Shown here: positions 1 to 5,467 of the stretch, piece by piece | How the letters are laid out: every line of letters starts with the position of its first letter | Numbering within the stretch: position 1 is the first letter of the stretch | Assembly (NCBI GenBank): GCA_016195115.1 | Contig: JACQAI010000479.1 | Location: 1-7,541 of the forward strand | DNA length: 7,541 bases | Direction of reading: 5' to 3' | DNA from: Pseudomonadota bacterium | GTDB lineage: Bacteria; Pseudomonadota; Alphaproteobacteria; Elsterales; Elsteraceae | Notes under the pieces: generated by a model | Seen by the model: only the letters and a program-made list of their open reading frames with translations | Told to the model about the DNA's origin: nothing | The model's database searches: none | Translations under genes and position numbers: made by a program

Positions 1-741
1 CATCTTGCTGAACGTGCCGATCGCGTAGGCGCGCGTCAGGCACAGTTGACTGAAGAACGACAGGCCGCCGGTCAACGCGAGCAGCAGCCACTGGCGGCCG
101 TCGGGCATCTGCCAGGCCGGCAGCGCCAGGGGCAGGCCGATCACCAGGCCATTGAGCATGAAGTAGAACGCGATGCGGTTGGGCGGCTCGGTGCGCGACA
201 GCTGCTTGACCTTGAGCATCGCGAGGCTGGCGAGCAGCGCGCTGGCGAGCGCGATCGCGGTCGCCCAGCCGACCGCGGTGGTCGGCTTGGCGATCAGCAG
301 CACGCCGCCGAAGCCGGTCGCGACCGCGAGCCAGCGGCTCGCCGGAATGCGCTCGCCGATGAACAGCACCGACAGCAGGATCGACCACAGCGGCGTCGTG
401 AACGACAGCGCGATCACATCCGCCAAGGTGAGGAGGGGCAGCACGTAGATGAAGCCGAGGAACGAGATGTAGCCGTATGCGCCGCGCCAGAAGTGGCTGA
501 AGTAGCGCTCGGTGCGCAGCGTGACGACGCCGCTGCGCCAGATCATCGGCACGAAGCACACCAGCCCGACGACGTTGCGCAGCACCGCGATCACCACGAA
601 CGGGAGATCGGCCGCCAGCTCCTTGATCGCCGCCGACACCGCGGCGAACAGCAGCCCGCTCATGAACATGAGCAAGCCGCCACGCGTATCGTCCGACCAT
701 CGTGCGGCGACGGACGGCGCACCGCCGGCCTCGGCGCTCAT
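1..741 (-). CDS. DMT-superfamily (EamA domain) transporter, 3' end outside window
   Basis: Inner-membrane drug/metabolite-type transporter, 247 residues visible; the stop lies beyond the left edge. Translation from the ATG at 741 gives a short polar N-terminus (residues 1-20) and then a run of hydrophobic helices. The first EamA repeat spans about 21-151 and contains the characteristic stretch LADVIALSFTTPLWSILLSV followed by GER (129-131). The second repeat begins near 157 and is still open at the edge (LCLTRAYAIGTFSKM). EamA proteins usually have about 290-300 residues and ten helices, so roughly 50 residues are missing. The start lies 10 bp after the stop of the alcohol dehydrogenase, with a GAGG (750-753, minus sense) overlapping that stop at good spacing, so the two genes are probably co-transcribed and may be translationally coupled. 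Substrate and direction are unknown; family members export or import amino acids, nucleosides or other metabolites. Met24 or Met26 are possible later starts but lack this context. Confidence 0.9.
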   Translation of the reverse strand, partial: MSAEAGGAPSVAARWSDDTRGGLLMFMSGLLFAAVSAAIKELAADLPFVVIAVLRNVVGLVCFVPMIWRSGVVTLRTERYFSHFWRGAYGYISFLGFIYVLPLLTLADVIALSFTTPLWSILLSVLFIGERIPASRWLAVATGFGGVLLIAKPTTAVGWATAIALASALLASLAMLKVKQLSRTEPPNRIAFYFMLNGLVIGLPLALPAWQMPDGRQWLLLALTGGLSFFSQLCLTRAYAIGTFSKM

Positions 742-751
742 CGGCGTAGCC

Positions 752-1885
752 TCAGCCCATCGCCGCCTGGAACAGCGCCAGATAGTCGGCGACCGCCGCG
801 GGCCTTGGGTTGGTGCCGTTGCAGTGATCCTTGACCGCCTGCTCGGCCATCGCGGGCAGGATATCTTGTGTGACGCCCATCGCGCGCAAGCCGGCCGGCA
901 GGCCGAGCCGCGCGTTGAGCGCGGCGATCGCGTCGGCGACGTCGCCGCCGGCGGCCAAGCCCATCGCCTGGGCCATGCGCGCCGGCTTGTCGCCCAGATG
1001 GTCGCGGTTGAAGCGCAGCACCGCCGGCAGCACCACGGCGTTGAGCGTGCCGTGATGCAGCCGTGGCGACTGGATGCCGCCGAGCGGGTGCGACATGGCG
1101 TGGACCGCGCCGAGGCCCTTCTGGAACGCCATGGCGCCTTCCATCGCGGCCATCATCATGTGCCAGCGCGCCTCGCGGTCGCTGCCGTCGGCAACCGCGC
1201 GTTCGATATGCCGGCGGGCGCGGGCGAGGCCGTCGAGCGCGATCGCCTCGGCCGGCGGATTGACGACCGGCGAGCAGAACGTCTCGATGCAGTGCGCGAT
1301 CGCGTCCATGCCGGTGCCGGCGGTGACCATGCGGGGCAGACCCAAGGTCAGCTCGGGATCGCAGATCGCGACGTCGGGGATGAGATGCGGGCTGACCACG
1401 CCGAGCTTGCGACCGTCGGCCAAGGTGATCAGCGCGCCGCGGCCGACCTCGCTGCCGGTGCCCGCCGTGGTCGGCAGCGCGATCATCGGCGCCAGGTTGG
1501 GGCCGATGCGCGCAACGCCGCCCTCGATCATCGCGTATTGCGCGAGCGGACCCGGATGGGTGGCGAGCAGGCGCACCGCCTTGGCGAGGTCGAGCGCCGA
1601 GCCGCCGCCGAGCCCGATCAGGCCGTCGCAGCCATGCTCACGGAACAGCTTGAGGGCGTCGAGCACCGCGGCCTCGGTGGGGTTCTCCGGCGTACCGTCA
1701 TAGACCGGCGCGCTCATGTCGGCCGGCAGGGTGGCGCGCGCGCGCTCGACCAGCCCGGCGGCGACCACGCCTTTGTCCGCCACGATCAGCGGCCGCATGA
1801 TGCTGATCCCCGCCAGCTCGCCGGGCAGCAGCGTGAGCGCGCCGAAGTCGAACTGAATGCGGGTCAGATAGCTGATCTGGGCCAT
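752..1885 (-). CDS. Iron-containing (group III) alcohol dehydrogenase
   Basis: Cytoplasmic NAD(P)-dependent dehydrogenase of the Fe-ADH superfamily, 377 residues, the normal length. The N-terminal dinucleotide-binding half carries GGGSALDLAK (93-102) and the family stretch PTTAGTGSEV (138-147). The C-terminal helical half carries the metal site: D194 and H198 in GTGMDAIAH, H262 and H266 in HAMSHPLGG, and an HHG (277-279) supplying the fourth ligand, probably H278. All ligands are present, so an active enzyme is expected. The family includes lactaldehyde reductase, 4-hydroxybutyrate dehydrogenase, maleylacetate reductase and methanol-type dehydrogenases; the PRLHHGTLN version of the second signature does not settle the substrate. 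The start is supported by a strong GGAGGA (1891-1896) six bases upstream. It is the first gene of a minus-strand pair with the DMT transporter and is divergent from the CMD-cyclase-SDR operon, so shared control is plausible. Likely role: interconversion of an alcohol and an aldehyde or ketone in that catabolic route (inference). Confidence 0.94.
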   Translation of the reverse strand: MAQISYLTRIQFDFGALTLLPGELAGISIMRPLIVADKGVVAAGLVERARATLPADMSAPVYDGTPENPTEAAVLDALKLFREHGCDGLIGLGGGSALDLAKAVRLLATHPGPLAQYAMIEGGVARIGPNLAPMIALPTTAGTGSEVGRGALITLADGRKLGVVSPHLIPDVAICDPELTLGLPRMVTAGTGMDAIAHCIETFCSPVVNPPAEAIALDGLARARRHIERAVADGSDREARWHMMMAAMEGAMAFQKGLGAVHAMSHPLGGIQSPRLHHGTLNAVVLPAVLRFNRDHLGDKPARMAQAMGLAAGGDVADAIAALNARLGLPAGLRAMGVTQDILPAMAEQAVKDHCNGTNPRPAAVADYLALFQAAMG

Positions 1886-1890
1886 TTTGG

Positions 1891-1896
1891 TCCTCC
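1891..1896 (-). promoter_or_regulatory. Shine-Dalgarno of the Fe-ADH gene
   Basis: Reads GGAGGA on the minus strand, with five to six bases before the ATG at 1885. It fixes the start. Its 5'-most base (1896) is also the last base of the outer stem of the structured repeat, so the fold ends exactly at the ribosome site. Confidence 0.75.
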
Positions 1897-2006
1897 GCGC
1901 GGCAGGGGGCGTGGCCCCCGCGAGCGCCCCTCACGACGTCGCGCGGTGCAGCACCCGCCGCGCAAGACTTTTTTGGCGCTCGCGGGGCTCTCGCCCCTGC
2001 CGCGCG
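1896..2006. repeat. Nested inverted repeat able to form a four-way (cloverleaf-like) structure
   Basis: The 191-bp divergent gap is dominated by this element. Outer stem: 1896-1904 pairs perfectly with 1998-2006 (9 bp). Left hairpin: 1905-1919 (GGGGGC, loop GTG, GCCCCC). Middle stem: 1920-1928 pairs perfectly with 1975-1983 (9 bp). Right hairpin: 1984-1997 (GGGGC, loop TCTC, GCCCC). The middle loop (1929-1974) holds another hairpin, 1941-1946 with 1958-1963. Alternatively, read linearly, 1896-1908 pairs with 1994-2006 and 1916-1928 with 1975-1987, each a perfect 13 bp. The arrangement could be a dispersed palindromic (REP/MITE-like) repeat, a DNA cruciform, a protein-binding region or a structured 5' leader of the Fe-ADH mRNA; the sequence alone does not decide. 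Confidence 0.75.
1941..1974 (+). terminator. Possible hairpin plus T-run (weak terminator candidate)
   Basis: Stem GCGCGG (1941-1946) and CCGCGC (1958-1963), alternatively GCGC/GCGC with GGTG/CACC inside, followed after five bases by six T residues (1969-1974), the longest T-run in this gap. On the plus strand this resembles an intrinsic terminator, although the spacer between stem and T-run is longer than usual. No plus-strand gene precedes it; it could block antisense transcription entering the CMD operon, or simply be the loop of the larger repeat. Confidence 0.25.
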
Positions 2007-2064
2007 ACAGTCTAGCGCGCCGGCGCCCCGCGAGTCAGGATACCGCGCGATCCGTGATGCAACA

Positions 2065-2070
2065 GGGAGG
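2065..2070 (+). promoter_or_regulatory. Shine-Dalgarno of the CMD-family gene
   Basis: GGGAGG six bases before the ATG at 2077. It supports this start. No convincing -35/-10 pair was recognised between 2007 and 2064, where the promoter for the plus-strand operon would be expected. Confidence 0.7.
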
Positions 2071-2076
2071 TCCGCC

Positions 2077-2637
2077 ATGGCGCGTTTTCCGGAATTGAAG
2101 CCCGAGCAGTGGGACGCCGAGCAGAAGAAGGTCGCGGCCAATATCGCGGCAGGCCCCCGCGGCAGCGTGCGCGGACCGTTCCTGCCGCTGCTCTACAGCC
2201 CGGGCCTGGCCGATCCGGTGCAGGCAGCCGGCGCGCACCTGCGCTATAAGAGCTCGCTGTCGAACGCGCTCAACGAGTTCGCGATCCTGATCACCGCGCG
2301 CTTCTGGACCGCGCAATACGAGTGGCACGCGCATCGCAAGCTCGCGCTCGAGGCCGGGCTCGACGTCAAGATCGCCGACCAGATCGCACGCGGCGAGCGC
2401 CCGAGCGGCATGTCGGCCGAGCTGACCGCGATCTACGATTTCTGCGCCGAGCTGCACCGCGACCACGGCGTCAGCGACAAGAGCTTCGACGCCGTCGTGG
2501 CGAAATTCGGCCACAAGGGCGCCATGGATCTGATCGGCATCTGCGGCTACTACACCCTGATCTCGATGGTCCTCAATGTTTCGCAGATCCCACTACCGGC
2601 CGGCGTCGAGCCGGGCCTGCCGCCGCTCAAGCGCTGA
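2077..2637 (+). CDS. Carboxymuconolactone decarboxylase (CMD) family protein
   Basis: Small soluble all-helical protein of 186 residues in the CMD/AhpD-fold superfamily, first gene of the plus-strand operon. The core is LNEFAILITARFW (65-77) followed by the EWHAHRKLALEAGL segment (82-95), which matches the family helix where the active residues lie; E67, E82, H84 and H86 are candidate acid/base residues. The Cys-x-x-Cys pair of AhpD-type peroxidases is absent from that helix; the only cysteines are C123 and C156. A peroxiredoxin-reductase role is therefore unlikely and a gamma-carboxymuconolactone-decarboxylase-like or isomerase role is more plausible. At 186 residues it is longer than classical PcaC (about 130), with an N-terminal extension (1-40, with the GPRGSVRGPF segment) and a proline-rich tail. 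The next gene starts 12 bp later. True PcaC identity is not supported because no other protocatechuate genes are present. Confidence 0.9.
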   Translation: MARFPELKPEQWDAEQKKVAANIAAGPRGSVRGPFLPLLYSPGLADPVQAAGAHLRYKSSLSNALNEFAILITARFWTAQYEWHAHRKLALEAGLDVKIADQIARGERPSGMSAELTAIYDFCAELHRDHGVSDKSFDAVVAKFGHKGAMDLIGICGYYTLISMVLNVSQIPLPAGVEPGLPPLKR

Positions 2638-2639
2638 GC

Positions 2640-2644
2640 GGAGG
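2640..2644 (+). promoter_or_regulatory. Shine-Dalgarno of the cyclase-family gene
   Basis: GGAGG in the 12-bp gap after the CMD stop codon, five bases before the ATG at 2650. It supports that start and independent initiation within one operon. Confidence 0.65.
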
Positions 2645-2649
2645 CGAGC

Positions 2650-3690
2650 ATGGCGAAACGCTGGGTCAATCGCCCCGAGGGCTCGACCTGGGGCGACTAC
2701 GGCGAGGACGATCAGCGCGGCCGCCTCAACCTCATCACGCCTGAGCGGGTGCGCGCCGCTACAGCCGAGGCCAAGGCCGGCCTGACCTTCTGCTTGAGCC
2801 TGCCGCTCGACTATCCGGGCGGCAACGCGCTCAACCCGCGACGCCTGCCGCCCCGGAAGTTCGCGACCGTGCGCAACGACCGCGCCAACTTCAACTATGC
2901 CTTCAACCAGGACAATCCGAACTGGACCGACGTCGTGTGCGACGACGTCGTGCTCATGACCCTGCAGTACTCGACCCAGTGGGACAGCCTCGCCCACGTC
3001 GGCTCGGTGTTCGACGCCGACGGCGACGGCAGGCCGGAGATCGTCTACTACAACGGCTATCGCGGCGGCGAGCACGTGGTCGGTGCCGAGCCCAAGCCCG
3101 GCGTCGAGCCGTGGGCACGCTTCGAGGGTGTCAACGCCAACGCGCTCGGCGTCGAGAACATGGCCACGGCGTGCCTGCAGGGCCGCGGTGTCATGATCGA
3201 CCTGCACGCCCATTTCGGCCGCAAGGCCAAGGCGGTCGGCTACGACGACCTCATGCGCGTCATCGACAAGGACAAGGTCGAGATCCAGACCGGCGACATG
3301 GTGTGCCTACATACCGGCTTCGCCGAGATGCTGCTCGAGATGCGCAAGCAGCCCGACGAGCACAAGGTGCACAATTCCTGTCCGACCTTGAACGGCCGCG
3401 ATCCCAAGCTGCTCGAGTGGATCACCACCGTGAAATGCTCGGTGCTGATCGCCGACAACTACGGTGTCGAGACCGTGCCGTCAGCACCGGGCACCGGTAG
3501 CCACGCGGCGCTGCCGCTGCACGAGCACTGCCTGTTCAAGCTCGGCGTCAATCTCGGCGAGCTGTGGCACTTGAGCCCGCTGGCAACCTGGTTGCGCCAG
3601 AACAAGCGCAGCCGCTTCCTGCTGACCGCGCCACCCTTGAACTTGCCGGGCGCGGTCGGCTCGCCGGCGACGCCGGTCGCGACGGTCTGA
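2650..3690 (+). CDS. Cyclase-family metal-dependent hydrolase (kynurenine formamidase-like fold)
   Basis: Cytoplasmic protein of 346 residues in the cyclase family (PF04199-type), which includes kynurenine formamidase and isatin hydrolase, enzymes that hydrolyse amide, lactam or related bonds using divalent metal. The N-terminal segment WGDYGEDDQRGRLNLIT (14-30) is typical of the long subgroup. The metal motif HxGTHxDxPxH aligns without gaps to residues 106-116 (QYSTQWDSLAH): D112 and H116 are kept, but both leading histidines are glutamine (Q106, Q110). Later conserved pieces are the IDLHAH segment (183-188), the GDMVCLHTGF segment (215-224) and the C-terminal LHEHCLFKLGVNLGE (290-304), where H291 or H293 and E304 are candidate ligands or catalytic residues. 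Residues 122-130 (DADGDGRPE) resemble a calcium-binding loop. It has no signal peptide. It sits between CMD and SDR genes, so a hydrolytic ring- or amide-opening step in the same pathway is likely. The substrate is unknown. Confidence 0.92.
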   Translation: MAKRWVNRPEGSTWGDYGEDDQRGRLNLITPERVRAATAEAKAGLTFCLSLPLDYPGGNALNPRRLPPRKFATVRNDRANFNYAFNQDNPNWTDVVCDDVVLMTLQYSTQWDSLAHVGSVFDADGDGRPEIVYYNGYRGGEHVVGAEPKPGVEPWARFEGVNANALGVENMATACLQGRGVMIDLHAHFGRKAKAVGYDDLMRVIDKDKVEIQTGDMVCLHTGFAEMLLEMRKQPDEHKVHNSCPTLNGRDPKLLEWITTVKCSVLIADNYGVETVPSAPGTGSHAALPLHEHCLFKLGVNLGELWHLSPLATWLRQNKRSRFLLTAPPLNLPGAVGSPATPVATV

Positions 3691-3692
3691 CG

Positions 3693-4415
3693 ATGGCGGG
3701 TCCCGTCACCCTGGTGACCGGCGTCAGCCGCGGCATCGGGCGCGCGATCGCCGAGCGGCTCGGCGCCGCCGGTCACACCATCGTCGGCGTCGCGCGCAAC
3801 CCGCCGCCGTACGAGCTGCGCGGCACGTTCTACGCCCTCGATTTAGCCGATCCCAAAGCGACCGCCGCCTCGCTCGCCGACATCACGAAGCGCCATGCCA
3901 TCGACAACCTGGTCAACAACGCCGGCCTGGTGTCGACCGCGCGGCTCGAGCAGCTGACCCTCGACGACCTCGACCGGCTGATCAGCGTCAACGTCCGCGC
4001 CGTGACGCAATGCGCGCAGGCTTGCCTGCCGGGGATGCGCGCCAAGCAGCGCGGCCGCATCGTCAATCTCGGCAGCCGGGCGATGTACGGGCGCAGCGGC
4101 CGCGGCGGCTACGGCGCCGCCAAGGCCGCGGTGGTCGGGCTGACGCGCACCTGGGCGCTCGAGCTGGCGCGCGACGGCATCACGGTCAACTGCGTCGCGC
4201 CCGGTCCGATTGCGACCGACGGCTTCCGCAACAACAACGACATGACCAGCCCCGCGGTGAAAGCGCTGCTCGCCTCGATCCCGGTCGGCCGCATGGGCGA
4301 GCCCCAGGAGATCGCCGCCGCGGTCGAATACCTGCTGTCCGACGACGCCGGCTTCGTCACCGGCCAGACCCTCAACGTCTGCGGCGGCCTGTCCGTCGGC
4401 CTCGACCCGATCTGA
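3693..4415 (+). CDS. SDR-family NAD(P)-dependent oxidoreductase
   Basis: Classical short-chain dehydrogenase/reductase of 240 residues, close to the 250-residue norm. The Rossmann motif TGVSRGIG is at 9-16, the NNAG motif at 75-78, and the catalytic tetrad is complete: N100, S128, Y140 and K144 (YGAAK). The PG motif after strand six is at 170-171, followed by the variable substrate loop (172-190), and the C-terminus has the usual TGQTLNVCGG. R13 in the glycine loop and R35 after the second strand (VGVAR) would favour NADP(H), an inference from family rules. The frame is open upstream to an ATG at 3564, but that would overlap the cyclase by 127 bp and add non-SDR sequence; the ATG at 3693 places the glycine motif at the usual position. 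It begins 2 bp after the cyclase stop with no clear Shine-Dalgarno, which suggests translational coupling. Likely role: oxidation or reduction of a hydroxyl/keto intermediate. The exact substrate is not readable. Confidence 0.93.
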   Translation: MAGPVTLVTGVSRGIGRAIAERLGAAGHTIVGVARNPPPYELRGTFYALDLADPKATAASLADITKRHAIDNLVNNAGLVSTARLEQLTLDDLDRLISVNVRAVTQCAQACLPGMRAKQRGRIVNLGSRAMYGRSGRGGYGAAKAAVVGLTRTWALELARDGITVNCVAPGPIATDGFRNNNDMTSPAVKALLASIPVGRMGEPQEIAAAVEYLLSDDAGFVTGQTLNVCGGLSVGLDPI

Positions 4416-4426
4416 CCCTCTACGTA

Positions 4427-4550
4427 AAGATTCTAGCGCAGAGGACGCGGAGGATGCGCGGAGGACGCAGGGAATGAGTGTGCGCTACGCGCCCAATTCC
4501 TTTCCTCGGCGCCCCCTGCGCATCCTCCGCGTCCTCCGCGCTAAGACCTT
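4427..4550. repeat. Long imperfect palindrome in convergent gap; probable bidirectional terminator
   Basis: Arm 4427-4459 pairs with arm 4518-4550 at 29 of 33 positions; the inner 24 bases (4436-4459 against 4518-4541) have a single mismatch. Complementarity continues more weakly inwards, with GGAAT (4471-4475) against ATTCC (4496-4500) and a small GCG-CTA-CGC hairpin (4482-4490) at the centre, so the whole 124 bp is close to one palindrome. The left arm and its flank are built from short iterations of GAGGACGC/GAGGATGC (4441-4468). It lies between convergent stop codons (4415 plus, 4541 minus) and would form a strong hairpin in either transcript, although no long T-run follows on either side. 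It resembles a dispersed palindromic element more than a simple terminator; that origin is inference. Confidence 0.8.
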
Positions 4551-5458
4551 CCTTGGGGCGGTACGGGCACGACCAGGCGCGGTTCGGGAAACAGGCCGTT
4601 GGGGCGCAGGCGGAGGATGACGATCAGCAATGCCGCGATGATGAACTCGCGCAGCGCGGCGCCCTGGACGGCGCTGAGGCCGGGCACCAGCGGGATGACG
4701 AAGCGCGCCGATTCGAGCAGGAACACGACGAAGAAGCCGCCGACCACGGCGCCGAGATTGTTGGCGCGGCCGCCGGTCAGCAAAGCGAGCTTGATGTAGA
4801 GCGTCAGCAGCGGCACGAAGATCTCGGGCGCGATGTACGAGGTGTAGTGGCCGTAGAGCGCGCCGGCGACCCCGAGCGCCGCCGAGCTCAGCGCGAACGC
4901 CTTGACCTTGAAGGCGATCGCCGATTTTCCGGCCGCGGCGACCAGCGGCTCGTCGTCGCGGATGGCGCGCAGCACGCGGCCGAACGGCGCGCGCGTCAGC
5001 CGCTCGGCCAGCCAGTAGGTGATGGCGACGACCGGCGCGACGATGGCGAGGAACAAGAGGTTGTACATCTCCGGGCTGATGGTGCCGCGCCATGGCCCGG
5101 GGATGCCCGACAGGCCGTCGGTGCCGTTGGTCAGCCAGATCTCGTTGCTCGCGGCGATCCGGATGGTCTCGGCGAAGCCGAGCGTGACGATCGCGAGATA
5201 GTCGCCGCGCAGCCGTGCCGTGATCAGCGCCACGGCGCTGCCGGTCAGCGCCGCCGCCAGCGCGCCGGCCGCGATGCCGACCACGATCGGCAGGCCGAGC
5301 TTCAGGGTCAGCAGCGCCGAGATGTAGGCGCCGACCGCGAAGAAGCCGATCAGGCCGAGATTGACCATGCCGGCGAGGCCCCAGGTCATGTTGACGCCGA
5401 GCGACATCAGGGCGTAGAGGCAGCCCGTCACGGCCATCGCGATCAGGTAGTTTTCCAT
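4541..5458 (-). CDS. livM: Branched-chain amino acid-type ABC transporter permease, LivM family
   Basis: Inner-membrane permease of 305 residues, the usual length of a LivM protein without a fused ATPase domain. The family hallmarks are the GLAGMVNLGLIGFFAVGAY segment (27-45), ARLRGDYLAIVTLGFAETIR (81-100) and GTDGLSGIPGP (112-122). The cytoplasmic coupling loop runs from FGRVLRAIRDDEPLVAAAGK (159-178) into KVKAFALSS (184-192), and the TGGRANNLGAVVGG segment (228-241) follows. About eight to ten hydrophobic helices are evident. It pairs with the LivH-type permease encoded just upstream (9-bp gap, 5459-5467) to form the membrane channel; no good Shine-Dalgarno is visible, so coupling to the preceding gene is likely. 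The last residues and the TAG stop lie within the right arm of the palindrome at 4427-4550, hinting that the repeat reshaped the gene end. The transported ligand may be something other than leucine, isoleucine or valine, because LIV-type systems in such bacteria often serve aromatic or amide compounds. Confidence 0.93.
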   Translation of the reverse strand: MENYLIAMAVTGCLYALMSLGVNMTWGLAGMVNLGLIGFFAVGAYISALLTLKLGLPIVVGIAAGALAAALTGSAVALITARLRGDYLAIVTLGFAETIRIAASNEIWLTNGTDGLSGIPGPWRGTISPEMYNLLFLAIVAPVVAITYWLAERLTRAPFGRVLRAIRDDEPLVAAAGKSAIAFKVKAFALSSAALGVAGALYGHYTSYIAPEIFVPLLTLYIKLALLTGGRANNLGAVVGGFFVVFLLESARFVIPLVPGLSAVQGAALREFIIAALLIVILRLRPNGLFPEPRLVVPVPPQGRS

Positions 5459-5467
5459 CGCGCGCGC

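Noticed and set aside
46..834. 262-codon open frame on the plus strand at the left edge
   Set aside because: It is antisense to the DMT transporter, whose minus-strand frame gives clear EamA helices; the plus frame is Arg/Gln/His-rich noise.
1896..2006. tRNA or tRNA-like gene
   Set aside because: Despite the cloverleaf-like geometry it is 111 bases long and has no acceptor-stem length, anticodon arm or T-loop consensus matching a tRNA.
512..2098. 528-codon open frame on the plus strand
   Set aside because: It is antisense to the DMT and Fe-ADH genes and crosses the intergenic repeat; composition is shadow-like and no family is recognisable.
1698..2514. Two minus-strand open frames (1698-2141 and 2035-2514)
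   Set aside because: One is out of phase with the Fe-ADH gene and reads through the intergenic repeat; the other is antisense to the CMD gene. Neither has domains or a ribosome site.
3564..3692. Upstream ATG extension of the SDR gene
   Set aside because: The extra 43 residues are encoded within the 3' part of the cyclase gene and show no SDR similarity; the ATG at 3693 places the Rossmann motif correctly.
4441..4470. CRISPR-like short direct repeats
   Set aside because: The GAGGACGC units are only 8-10 bp, nearly contiguous and have no spacers; they belong to the palindromic element.
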